Positions 27,086 through 36,200 of a stretch of DNA of 64,000 nt are shown in pieces. Under the pieces are notes generated by a model. It had not been told where the DNA came from and ran no database searches. It was given only the letters and a program-made list of their open reading frames with translations. The DNA is from Sporosarcina jeotgali (GTDB taxonomy: Bacteria > Bacillota > Bacilli > Bacillales_A > Planococcaceae): positions 787,001-851,000 of the forward strand of contig NZ_CP116341.1 of NCBI RefSeq assembly GCF_033304595.1, written 5' to 3'. A program made the position numbers and the translations under genes. Positions within the stretch are counted from its first letter, which is position 1; each line of letters starts with the position of its first letter.

Positions 27086-27660
27086 ATAAAAAGTGGATTG
27101 GGTACGCAATCGCAATTCTCTTGATCGGTACGATGATCGTGATGATGGTGAAATCGAATTTGGATAAACCCGAAGTCATTGACACAGCTTCTACTGAAGC
27201 CATGTCTAAAAATACTGCGGGATCAGGACTGGATCAGGGCGACACACCGCCAGACTTTGAGCTTGAAACGCTGACGGGAGAAAAAGTCCGTCTTTCAGAC
27301 TTGAAAGGTAAGAAAGTCATTTTGAACTTCTGGGCAACCTGGTGCCCGCCATGTAAAGCAGAAATGCCGCATATGGAAAACTTCTATAAGAAATTAAAAC
27401 CGGAAGACAACGTGGAACTCGTTTCCGTCAACCTGACCTCTGCAGAAAATCGCGGACAGAAAGCCGTCGAAGAATTCGTAGATGCGTATAAGCTAACATT
27501 CCCGATCCTTCTCGACACAGAAGAACTTGGCATGACAGACTACAAAGTCTTCTCCATTCCCACCACCTACATCCTCGGAACCGACGGCACCATCGACAAC
27601 CAAATCGTCGGTCCTATGGACGAAGCAATGATGGAACAGCTAGTGAAGGATGTTAAATAA
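27082..27660 (+). CDS. Membrane-anchored thiol-disulfide oxidoreductase (TlpA/ResA-like)
   Basis: A 192-residue protein. It has an N-terminal membrane anchor (residues ~6-24), then a thioredoxin-like fold of the TlpA/ResA/StoA group. The active site is 'FWATWCPPCKAEMPH' (CPPC) and 'DFELETLTGEKVRLSDLKGK' is the family's N-terminal strand. The cis-Pro is in 'IPTTYILG'. It acts outside the membrane, reducing disulfides in exported proteins such as apocytochromes or sporulation factors. Which role applies here cannot be decided. No cytochrome maturation genes lie next to it; cccB is 4 kb upstream. Confidence 0.85.
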   Translation: MNKKWIGYAIAILLIGTMIVMMVKSNLDKPEVIDTASTEAMSKNTAGSGLDQGDTPPDFELETLTGEKVRLSDLKGKKVILNFWATWCPPCKAEMPHMENFYKKLKPEDNVELVSVNLTSAENRGQKAVEEFVDAYKLTFPILLDTEELGMTDYKVFSIPTTYILGTDGTIDNQIVGPMDEAMMEQLVKDVK

Positions 27661-27729
27661 ACGGTTTTGAACTAACTCTTTTTCTTTACTATCTTTTATT
27701 CAATGAAGATAATATTTCCAACCGTACTC

Positions 27730-27854
27730 GTTGATTGAAACGGAAGACGGCGACTCCTGCGGAATCAGCGAAGATCGAAGACCCCGCAGAAGCGAAGCGC
27801 CGAGGAGGCTGAGATCGAGCCCGCGGAAAGCGTCCGTCTGCAGTGTAAATCAAC
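27730..27854. repeat. 125-bp palindromic intergenic element (Bacillaceae/Planococcaceae type)
   Basis: Bounded by the perfect 7-bp inverted repeat GTTGATT ... AATCAAC. The inside is GC-rich and self-complementary, with 'GACTCCTGCGGAATCAGCG', 'GACCCCGCAG', 'CGAGGAGGCTGAGATCGAG' and 'CCCGCGGAAAGCGTCCGTCTG'. From memory, elements with this layout are scattered in intergenic regions of Bacillus-related genomes; their function is not established. No coding potential. It lies between the TlpA-like gene and ctpB, where no other terminator was found, so it could also end transcription. Confidence 0.75.
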
Positions 27855-27943
27855 CCCGTTAGATCTAATTTCAAATACCGGTTCCAGCTTGTCGTAACCT
27901 ACTCCCTTCTTTCATATAGTGGAAAGAGGAGGGGATGGTGACG

Positions 27944-29383
27944 ATGCGCAGGAGCCGGATTTTTGCGTTTGGTATTTTAGCCGCAGTTGCGGTTTGTCTC
28001 GTAATGGTGTTGGACGGCTGTGGGAAAAGTGAGGAGGCGACCCACGACTCAAGTGGGAAATTTGGAGTCATCGACGAAGCGTACGAAGTCATTACCGGAA
28101 ACGCCGTGTATCAGCTGAAAGACAACGACTTGATTGAAGGCGCGTTACGCGGAATGGCGGACGTAATCGGGGATCCGTATTCCACGTACTTAACGAAAGA
28201 AGAAGCGGCCTCCCACAAGGAATCACTCGCGGGGGAACGTGTCGGGATCGGTGCAGAAATCACGCGCACGAATGGCAAATTCATTATTGTGTCTCCTGTC
28301 AAAGGATCACCTTCAGAAAAAGCAGGATTGCTTCCGTATGACGAGCTCGTGCAAATTGACGGAGAGCGATTGGATGGATTGACGCTGAAAGAAGTCGTCA
28401 AACAAATCCGCGGCAAGCAAGGGACGTCTGTGAAACTGGTTGTCTATCGTCCGGAATCTGGGAAACACGTGGAAATGACAATTGAACGCGATGTCATTCC
28501 TGTTCACACGGTGTCTTCTGAAATATTAGAAGAGCGAGGCAAGAAAATCGGCTACATAGGGTTGACAATGTTTGGTGAAGACAGTGCAAAAGAGTGGCAG
28601 GCAGCGACTGAGATGCTCGTAAAGGACGGTGCGGAAGCCTTGCTGATTGACGTCCGCGGAAATCCAGGGGGCTACTTGCATGCGGTTGGAAATATCGCAG
28701 GGAGTATGCTTCCGGAAGACACGGTATTCGCCTATATGGAGGACGTAAAAGGGCAGCTGACGCCCCTTGTGACAGAGCAGCCAAAAGAGCTGAAGTTTAA
28801 TCCGAAATTGCAAGTCATTCCAGTGGTTTTATTGCAAGACAAAGGCAGCGCTTCTGCAAGTGAAGTATTGAGCGGCGCCCTTCAGGATCTCGGCCGCGGC
28901 TTCATAGTCGGAACAACGAGTTTCGGCAAAGGAACGGTCCAGGAGACGATGAAACTGTCAAACGGCGGTGAAGTGAAACTGTCGACCCATAAATGGCTGA
29001 CACCCAAAGAGCGCTGGATTCACACAGAAGGAATTGCGACGGACCTTGAAGTGAAGCAGAATAGCTTGTTCTCTGAGCATTTGAGAGTCATTGCAGAAAC
29101 GTATAAAGAACAGCAATTCCATGAAGATGTCGCCTATGCCCAGCGGATATTGAAAGCACTCGGATATGATCCGGGACGGGTGGATGGGTTCTTTGATGAA
29201 GCAACGGGTGAAGCCATTGCTAATTTCATGGAGCATGAAAAAGTGGATGCATCTGGAGATATGGACAGCAAGTTCTTCCAGACGCTGAAAGCGAGCGCAG
29301 AAAAGTATCGGAACGATCAAGAGAATGATAAACAGCTCGCGATGGCGCTCGGATATTTGCATCACGAATTATCTGGAAAGTGA
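27944..29383 (+). CDS. ctpB: Carboxy-terminal processing protease CtpB (S41)
   Basis: About 479 residues. N-terminal hydrophobic anchor, possibly a lipoprotein signal with Cys in 'LDGCG'. Then an S41 N-terminal domain, a PDZ domain ('IIVSPVKGSPSEKAGLLPYDELVQIDG' region, near residue 110) and the S41 core. The catalytic Ser is in 'GSASASEVLSGAL' and the Lys in 'TSFGKGTVQE'. A C-terminal peptidoglycan-binding domain has 'LGYDPGRVDGFFDEAT'. It cleaves exported regulators; B. subtilis CtpB acts in the SigK checkpoint. The start is ambiguous: AGGAGG at 27927-27932 is followed by ATG 27935, GTG 27938 and ATG 27944. Position between ftsEX and minJ matches B. subtilis. Confidence 0.92.
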   Translation: MRRSRIFAFGILAAVAVCLVMVLDGCGKSEEATHDSSGKFGVIDEAYEVITGNAVYQLKDNDLIEGALRGMADVIGDPYSTYLTKEEAASHKESLAGERVGIGAEITRTNGKFIIVSPVKGSPSEKAGLLPYDELVQIDGERLDGLTLKEVVKQIRGKQGTSVKLVVYRPESGKHVEMTIERDVIPVHTVSSEILEERGKKIGYIGLTMFGEDSAKEWQAATEMLVKDGAEALLIDVRGNPGGYLHAVGNIAGSMLPEDTVFAYMEDVKGQLTPLVTEQPKELKFNPKLQVIPVVLLQDKGSASASEVLSGALQDLGRGFIVGTTSFGKGTVQETMKLSNGGEVKLSTHKWLTPKERWIHTEGIATDLEVKQNSLFSEHLRVIAETYKEQQFHEDVAYAQRILKALGYDPGRVDGFFDEATGEAIANFMEHEKVDASGDMDSKFFQTLKASAEKYRNDQENDKQLAMALGYLHHELSGK

Positions 29384-29490
29384 TCGATTTGCCCTACGCA
29401 TAAATAACAGTCTGTCACGACTATCCATTCCATTCCAATCTTTGTTACAATAGAAGGAAACAGCGGGATTGGAATGGAGTGTGATAGAAC

Positions 29491-30660
29491 GTGTCTGAGA
29501 ATTGGTTGTTTGACATTTTACAAGCAGCAGCAGTCTTTTTCCTGAATCCACTATTCTGGCTGATTCTCCTCGTTGCGGTTGCGCTCGGGTACATGAGGGT
29601 GAAGCGGGAACGGAAAGACTTCAACATTCGGAAGCTGCCGGGGCTCACGGAATTGAGACGGCTCGTTGCAGATTCATGGGTGCATGCCCTCCTATTATCA
29701 GTCCTGTTAAGCGGGATCGGATTCGTGGCGGATGCAGGATGGATTGTCTTATTTTCGATTGTGATGATCATTGTACTCATCAGTTTTTATTACCAGTGGG
29801 GATCACCGATTTATACAGCGGCGATTGCGTTTTTTGGATTGGCTGCGTGGCAGAAATTCGGCGGATCGTTTTCGGTTCACGGATGGTCGCTGCAAGACGT
29901 GGATCTGCTTGACCAGCTGGCGGTAACGATTCCTGTCATTGCTGGACTTTTGTTAATTGCAGAAGGAATGCTGATTCGAAAGTCTACTGTGAAATACGCA
30001 TCCCCCCATTTAGAGAAGACGAGCAGAGGCCTTCGTGCAGCTGTCTTCAAAGTGAAAAAGATTTGGCTGCTTCCGGTACTTCTGTTAGTGCCTGGAGATA
30101 TGATTTCTGCATATGTGCCTTACTGGCCGCAGTTTACACTCGGTGCAGAATCGTTTAGTTTTGTGCCAGTGCCAGTGCTGATTGGCTTTAGCCAAATTGC
30201 ACGCAAGCGGTTTCCGGATGAGCTCTTCCCGAAATTCGGTGTGTTGGTGATTTGGACGGGCGTCGCTGTTACGGTACTCGCGTTCGGTGCTCTTTATGAA
30301 CCTATGATCGGCTGGGGCGCATTGGTTATGGGTGTCCTGCTTCGATCAGTTCTGACATTAGTCACAGCTGTTCAGGAACGGAGCGGCGGTTATGCAGCTT
30401 CGCCGAGTGCGAAGGGTGTTGTGATCGCAGGCGTTCTTCCTGGATCACCTGCTGAAAAACTCGGATTGCAGCCGGGGGAAGTCATTCGTGCGGTGAACGG
30501 AATGCAAGTTGCGAATGATAAAGAATTGTATGACGCGATCCAAGTGAATGCCGCCCATTGCCGTTTGCAAGTGGCGGATCGAAACGGAGAAGTCCGTCTT
30601 ATGCAGCAAGTGCTGTACCGGCATGATCATTATCAGCTCGGATTATTATTAGTAAGATAA
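29491..30660 (+). CDS. minJ: Division topology protein MinJ-like (PDZ domain membrane protein)
   Basis: A 389-residue protein with about eight membrane helices (for example 'LFWLILLVAVALGYMRV'), followed by a C-terminal PDZ domain (residues ~300-385: 'GVVIAGVLPGSPAEKLGLQPGEVIRAVNG'). This architecture and the position after ctpB match B. subtilis MinJ, which bridges DivIVA and MinD at the poles. It starts with GTG 29491. An upstream TACAAT at 29446-29451, preceded by TGT, may be an extended -10. Confidence 0.85.
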   Translation: MSENWLFDILQAAAVFFLNPLFWLILLVAVALGYMRVKRERKDFNIRKLPGLTELRRLVADSWVHALLLSVLLSGIGFVADAGWIVLFSIVMIIVLISFYYQWGSPIYTAAIAFFGLAAWQKFGGSFSVHGWSLQDVDLLDQLAVTIPVIAGLLLIAEGMLIRKSTVKYASPHLEKTSRGLRAAVFKVKKIWLLPVLLLVPGDMISAYVPYWPQFTLGAESFSFVPVPVLIGFSQIARKRFPDELFPKFGVLVIWTGVAVTVLAFGALYEPMIGWGALVMGVLLRSVLTLVTAVQERSGGYAASPSAKGVVIAGVLPGSPAEKLGLQPGEVIRAVNGMQVANDKELYDAIQVNAAHCRLQVADRNGEVRLMQQVLYRHDHYQLGLLLVR

Positions 30661-30684
30661 TAGATAAAAAGGAGGCGGTGCTGT

Positions 30685-30945
30685 GTGGAAAGTTTAGCGA
30701 CAAAATTGGTTATGGCGTTGTTCATTCCTGGAATTCTCGTTGTGTTCTTCACGCGGGTTACGTTTCATCAGCTTGTCGGATTAATCTTGACGATTGCACT
30801 CATCGCCGCCTCTGTTTATGCAGGTTATACGCATAACTGGATGCTGTACGTGGCAGATGCGCTGTCGCTGACGGTTGGATTCTGGTATGCCAATCGAATG
30901 GTTGCAAGCGCACATCGGCGGTCTAATGAAAATCTTCATGAATAA
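30685..30945 (+). CDS. csbA: CsbA family membrane protein (DUF2198)
   Basis: An 86-residue protein with three membrane helices and the CsbA pattern 'LVVFFTRVTFHQLVGLILTIALIAASVYAGY' (the diagnostic part is FTRVTF). In B. subtilis CsbA is a SigB-controlled protein of unknown function. AGGAGG precedes GTG 30685 and the gene follows minJ by 24 nt, so it may be cotranscribed here. Confidence 0.82.
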   Translation: MESLATKLVMALFIPGILVVFFTRVTFHQLVGLILTIALIAASVYAGYTHNWMLYVADALSLTVGFWYANRMVASAHRRSNENLHE

Positions 30946-30946
30946 C

Positions 30947-30979
30947 GAAAAAGCCTTGCACACGCTGCAGGGCTTTTTC
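30947..30979 (+). terminator. Terminator after csbA
   Basis: GAAAAAGCCTTGCA (30947-30960) pairs with TGCAGGGCTTTTTC (30966-30979, with a G-U pair). T-rich on both strands, so it may also help end the convergent azlCD transcript. Confidence 0.8.
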
Positions 30980-31039
30980 ATTTCTTCTATTCTATAAGTA
31001 TGAGAACCGGGATTTTTGGGTATGATAGGTTCAAAGGGG

Positions 31040-31348
31040 TTACATGAACAAACTGTAGACCGCGAGTACACCAATCGTTCCGAGGACGACGGTCATTAAT
31101 CCAAATCCGGAGACTGCTATGAGAAATGCAGTTGCGGCACCGATTAACCCGAATAAGAGATTGCCTTCTTGTACATAGAACACTGCCGGGAAAATGAGAG
31201 CGCCGAGCACAGCGTAAGGGATGTTGCTTAAAATTCCCGTAACGAACGGCGGCAGCTTTTTTCCATCGAGGATCGTGAGCGGAATCATGCGCGGAATGTA
31301 CGTCACAAGCGCCATTCCGAATAGCATCCACCAATAAGTCGGGCCCAT
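31040..31348 (-). CDS. azlD: Branched-chain amino acid export subunit AzlD
   Basis: A 102-residue small membrane protein of the AzlD family with 3-4 helices and the typical start 'WWMLFGMALVTYIPRMIPL'. It pairs with AzlC to export branched-chain amino acids and analogues. Its ATG overlaps the azlC stop by one base (TGATG), with GGAGGAG just upstream inside azlC. Confidence 0.88.
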   Translation of the reverse strand: MGPTYWWMLFGMALVTYIPRMIPLTILDGKKLPPFVTGILSNIPYAVLGALIFPAVFYVQEGNLLFGLIGAATAFLIAVSGFGLMTVVLGTIGVLAVYSLFM

Positions 31349-32088
31349 CAGTTCTCCTCCTTTTCAATGACAGGGATAGACCTGCGTCCGTATTTTGAAT
31401 AAATGAGTTCGATAATGATTGAAGAGAGCAAGGTCGATGCCAAAATTGCCCACCCTGTCGATAATAATTCGGTATAATAAAAGAAACAGTGCAGGATTGC
31501 CGCAAGACTCGCGAGCAGCACTACTTTCCGATTGCCTTTCATAGATGGGACAAGCAGTGCGATGAAGAGCGCATAGAGTGCGATGGACATGGCAGCTTGC
31601 AGGAATAACGGCAGGTTCGCGCCGATGACATGTCCTACAGCGGTGAAAACGACCCAGCTGCCGTAAGCGATCACGATGACGCCGAATGCATGAGCACTTG
31701 ACACTTTGTCTTGTTTACTCGTTGCAATGACGGAAAACGTTTCATCCGTGACTCCGAATGCGTATGCAGCTTTGACGGGTTTTGGAGCGGGCTGCATCTT
31801 TTCATTCAGCGAAGCCGTCATTAGAAAGTGACGGATGTTTACGATGAATGTATTCATGACGATTAATAATGGATCGACGCCAGCTGTGATGAGGCTGAGC
31901 GATATGTATTGGGCTGCGCCAGCAAAGACGAAAATACTCATTGCGGTCGCTTCGATCAGCGAAAGCCCAGTAGTCTTTGCAAGCAGGCCGAATGTAAGCG
32001 CGACGGGGAAATACCCGATGGCGATGCTGAGACCGGCGCGGAGGCCGTTGTTGAATTCACTGCGTTCCATTTGCATCCCAGCTTTCAT
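31348..32088 (-). CDS. azlC: Branched-chain amino acid exporter AzlC
   Basis: A 246-residue AzlC permease. The family signature is 'GYFPVALTFGLLAKTTGLSLIEATAMSIFVFAGAAQYI' (key parts P.A..FG and F.GAAQ), with about seven helices. The reading frame has three possible starts: ATG 32088, 32076 and 32070. The promoter at 32108-32135 would put transcription only ~12 nt before 32088, so the ATG at 32070 (MERSEF) may be the true one. It forms a two-gene operon with azlD. Confidence 0.9.
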   Translation of the reverse strand: MKAGMQMERSEFNNGLRAGLSIAIGYFPVALTFGLLAKTTGLSLIEATAMSIFVFAGAAQYISLSLITAGVDPLLIVMNTFIVNIRHFLMTASLNEKMQPAPKPVKAAYAFGVTDETFSVIATSKQDKVSSAHAFGVIVIAYGSWVVFTAVGHVIGANLPLFLQAAMSIALYALFIALLVPSMKGNRKVVLLASLAAILHCFFYYTELLSTGWAILASTLLSSIIIELIYSKYGRRSIPVIEKEEN

Positions 32089-32107
32089 ATGATTTTCAAT
32101 ACTAGTG

Positions 32108-32135
32108 ATTATACTACATCTGCTAAAGACAACAA
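32108..32135 (-). promoter_or_regulatory. Promoter of azlCD
   Basis: On the - strand: TTGTTG (-35), 16-nt spacer, TATAAT (-10, forward 32108-32113). Confidence 0.6.
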
Positions 32136-32189
32136 GACTGAATTTTTAAATGGTTATAAAAAGAGAGATTAAGGTTGGGGTGACTCGAG

Positions 32190-32819
32190 ATGCAAGAATG
32201 GTTAAGTGTGGATAAAGTTATCGAACTCGCAGAGCAATATAAGGCATTCGGTCCGTTCATCGGCATTTTACTGCCGTTCATCGAGTCATTCCTGCCTTTT
32301 TTACCGTTATTTGTGTTCGTCTTCGCGAATTCCGCAGCGTACGGATTATGGTTAGGCTTCATCCTATCCTGGGTCGGAACGACGGTCGGTTCCTACGTGG
32401 TGTTTTTGATTATCCGGAGATACGGGCAAAGCCGCTTACTGAACTTCATGACACGCCATAAAAAAGTGAAGAAGCTGATTTTGTGGGTGGAGAGCAATGG
32501 ATTCGGCCCGCTGTTCTTGTTCATCTGTTTCCCGTTTACGCCATCCGCGCTCGTGAATCTGGTTGCAGGATTGTCGAATATGCGGAAGACGTATTATTTG
32601 ATGATCTTAATGGCAGGGAAGTTTGTCATGATTTTCATGATCAGTTTCGTCGGCTACGATTTGAAAGCATTGCTGACCCAGCCGATCCGATCCGCAATTG
32701 TCGGCGCTGTGATTTTGATATTATGGTTCGCCGGCAAGTATTTTGAGCGGCGTTTGAATAAGAAGGTCGAGCGGCACGCGCGGGAATGGGACGGGAAAAA
32801 GCATTGGGAGGACAAGTAA
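32190..32819 (+). CDS. DedA/TVP38-type (VTT domain) membrane protein
   Basis: A 209-residue protein with a VTT/SNARE-associated domain: 'GILLPFIESFLPFLPLFVFVFANSAAYG', then 'GSYVVFLIIRRYG', 'FICFPFTPSALVNLVAGLS' and C-terminal helices. This matches YhjE-like proteins, which lie near addB in B. subtilis as well. Relatives act as lipid scramblases or flippases. The last ~25 residues form a basic cytoplasmic tail. Confidence 0.85.
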   Translation: MQEWLSVDKVIELAEQYKAFGPFIGILLPFIESFLPFLPLFVFVFANSAAYGLWLGFILSWVGTTVGSYVVFLIIRRYGQSRLLNFMTRHKKVKKLILWVESNGFGPLFLFICFPFTPSALVNLVAGLSNMRKTYYLMILMAGKFVMIFMISFVGYDLKALLTQPIRSAIVGAVILILWFAGKYFERRLNKKVERHAREWDGKKHWEDK

Positions 32820-32832
32820 TAGCAGTGCAGTG

Positions 32833-32858
32833 CGCTTCGCCTGGCGAAGCGTTTTTTT
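32833..32858 (+). terminator. Terminator after the DedA-like gene
   Basis: CGCTTCGCC (32833-32841) pairs with GGCGAAGCG (32843-32851), then seven T's. Confidence 0.88.
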
Positions 32859-32905
32859 ATTTGGATTAAACATCTTGTGGCACGCTTCAGGAATTGGGGG
32901 CGGGT

Positions 32906-33054
32906 GCTCATAAAAGTTATGAAACGCTCATAACGTCGGGGAAATGATCATAAATCTCGCGAAGTGCTCATAACCGTGGAAATGCGATCATAAATCACGA
33001 AATGTGATCATAAGACTTTTAAACTGATCATAAACCTCAAAAAACCGCTCATAA
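32906..33054 (+). repeat. Array A: 8 units, 20-bp period, GMTCATAA
   Basis: G(A/C)TCATAA starts at 32906, 32926, 32946, 32966, 32986, 33006, 33026 and 33047: seven exact or nearly exact 20-bp steps. GCTC at units 1, 2, 4 and 8; GATC at 3, 5, 6 and 7. The 12 nt between motifs vary. It begins 48 nt after the preceding terminator and lies upstream of the addBA promoter. Confidence 0.88.
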
Positions 33055-33160
33055 CCACTTCACGCCGCGCGCTATGCCCCTCAATCCTTCATCCAGCAAC
33101 CACACAAATGAACCATTTTCAGAAGTGCGAACATTTATTCGCAAAAGCACCTCTCAGACT

Positions 33161-33189
33161 TTGATTCTTCTAGTGAAAACCATTACAAT
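33161..33189 (+). promoter_or_regulatory. Promoter of addBA
   Basis: TTGATT (33161-33166), 17-nt spacer, TACAAT (33184-33189), 36 nt before the addB ATG. Confidence 0.65.
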
Positions 33190-33224
33190 GAGAAGACTAG
33201 TAACGAAGAGAGAGGGGCTATCTG

Positions 33225-36200
33225 ATGACGCTGCGATTTATAACGGGACGGTCAGGGACAGGGAAGACCTATACGATAGAGCAGGAAATTGTACAAGCAC
33301 TGCAGGCAGATCCGCTTGGCGCGCCGATTGTGCTGATTGTGCCGGACCAGATGTCGTATTCGCTGGAGCATAGTTTGGCTGCGCAATTCGGATTAAACGG
33401 CATGGTGCGTGCGCAAGTATTGACGTTCAAGCGGCTGGCATGGCGGGTGCTGCAGGAAACAGGCGGGATTACACGTCGCGAAGTGGACGGATTCGGATAT
33501 CGGATGCTTATCCGCAGTGTGCTGGAAGAAAATCGTGAGGATTTCAAGTTATTCCGACAAGCGGCTGATAAGCGCGGATTCACGGAGCAGGTAGAGGGTG
33601 TGTTGAAAGAGTTCAGCCGGTATTGTCTGGATCACACAACACTTGCACAGCTGCATACCCAGCTCGCTGCAGCATCAGCGCCGCGTTCTTTAGTTGATAA
33701 AGCAGGGGATTTGTCATTGCTGCTGGAAAAAGTGGAAGAGCGATTAGGGTCAGCATATGTCGATAGTGAAGGGCATTTAGCGATGCTTGCCGGTCAGGTC
33801 CAGTTTTCTTCCTACATTCAAGAAGCAGACATTTACATAGACGGTTTCGAATTATTGACGAACCGGGAGCATGAAATTATCCGTGAGCTATTAAAATATG
33901 CAAAACGGGTTACTGTTGCGCTGCCGACGGATGAGCAGGGAGAAGCGACAGAGGATCACGAGTTGTTTTTCAGTCCGATGCGCACGAAACAAATCATTAC
34001 AGAACTTGCGCGTGAGGAATCAGTAGAGATTGAAGCAGAGATGAAATTGACGACCGCACGCCGATTCCGAAATCCCGACGTGCTGCATCTCGAAGCTCAA
34101 TTTGATAAATATCCAGCCGCCCAGCAAGTCAGCAGCGGAGATGTTCGGGTTATTGAAGCAACGGATCGCCGAGCTGAAATGCATGCCGTAGCCCGTTCGA
34201 TTCGAAAGCTTGCGATGTCGGGGAAACGATACAACGATATGGCGATTTTGTATCGCCAGCCGGAAGTCTACGATGAATTGATCGAAACCATTTTCCCTCA
34301 GTATGATATTCCGGTCTTCATCAGCCAGAAAAAGCCGATGCTTCACCATCCGCTTATTGAATTTACGCGTTCTGTGCTGGAAGCAGTCACTGGAAACTGG
34401 TCCTACGAAGCAATTTTCCGTGCGGTGAAAACGGATTTGTTTTTCCCCCACGGAGAAGACCGTCAGATTTGGCGGGAACGTGCCGATCGGCTGGAGAACT
34501 ATGTGCTGGCACATGGAATCCATGGCCACCGGTGGTTTGACGATGTACGATGGCGGGTGAAAAAGTATCGCGGCCTGGAGCTGCATACCGAAGTTCAGAC
34601 AGATGAAGAACTCGCAATGCAGGCAGAGCTGCATAGTGTCCGGGATTTGATCCGCGGTCCTCTGGAAGGTCTGGGGAAGAAGTTGAAAGCTGCACAAGAC
34701 GGCAGACAAGCGGCAGAGGCGCTGTTTGCTTTCATGGAAGAACTCCATGTCTATGATAAAATCATCGATTTGCGTGCTGAAGAGGAGCGTGCAGGGCGAT
34801 TGCTCGGTGCGTCAGAACATGAACAGGCGTGGACAGGATGGATTAATATCCTGGATCAGTTTGTGCTCATGTTTGGAGATGTCAAGATGTCGCCGAAAGA
34901 TGCTGTGAGAGTTCTGGATGAAGGATTCGATACGCTGGAGTTTGCTCGGATTCCGCCATCTCTGGACCAAGTGACGGTAATGACGATTGACCTTGCAACG
35001 TTTTTAAGTATTGACGAAGTGTTTGTCATTGGAACGAATGACGGCGTGCTGCCGCAGCGAATTGACAACGAAGGACTCATATCCGATACGGATCGGCAAT
35101 GGTTTGAAAGGGTCGGATTTGAACTTGCCCCTTCTGCAAAATCCCGTTTGATGGATGAATCCTATAAAGCGTATCGTGCGTTCACTGCAGCTTCTGAAGG
35201 ATTGACCGTGTCGTACCCCATTGCAGATGAAGCGGGAAAAGCATTGATTTCATCGCTTTATATCCCAAGACTTGGTCAAGTGTTCGAAGGGTTACAGACA
35301 GAAATTGCGGTTACCGATCCATTGGATTTATTGGAGGATGCGGATGAACTGCCTTACATCAGTCATCCAAGATCTGCATTGCCTTATGCCTTTGCCCAAC
35401 TCCGCCATGCTGAAACTGAGGGAGGGGTATCGCCAATATGGCAGGCAGTCATTGCGTATTATGAGGACGATCCGCTTTGGTCATCGATTCTTTCTGGCAT
35501 CCAGGGAAAACGGAAGCACGGAACAGATACCGAGCGTTTGACACCGGATTTAACACATGGTTTGTACGGAGAAACGATGTCGTCCAGCGTATCACGCGTG
35601 GAATCTTATTACAGCTGTCCATTCCAGCATTTCGCGACCTATGGACTTGGGCTGCGCGAGCGCTCGGAATTCACGTTGGAAGCACCGGCGATTGGAGATT
35701 TGTTCCACGCTGCATTGAAATGGGTATCTGACGAAATTATGAGGACCGGTGCCACGTGGGCAGGGTTAACGAAAGAAGATTGCTTCCGTTTAGCACGAGA
35801 AGCTGTGGATGGCATCGCGCCTTATTTCTTCCATCGGATTTTACTGTCGACGAGCCGGCATGTCTATATTAAACGCAAGTTAACCCGCATTATTCAGCGG
35901 ACGCTGTTTGCGCTTCGCAGTCAGGCAACTGCTTCCAGCTTTGAACCGATTGCTGTGGAAGTTGGATTCGGACCGGGCGAGCAGATGCCGCCTCTGTCTA
36001 TTCCTTTAAAACGAGGAGGCCAGATGAATTTACGCGGGCGAATTGACCGAGTCGATGCATCGAATGTCAAGGATAAAACCTATATCCGTATTGTCGATTA
36101 TAAGTCTTCTTCGAAAGCTCTCGATTTGACTGAAGTGTATTACGGATTGTCGCTGCAAATGCTGACGTATCTGGACGTAGCGCTCGAGCATGCTGACGAA

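Noticed and set aside
32906-33054. Arrays A, B and C considered as CRISPR arrays
   Set aside because: The period is only 20 bp with an 8-bp constant part and drifting 12-bp spacers. No cas genes are present, and CRISPR repeats and spacers are each typically longer than 20 bp.
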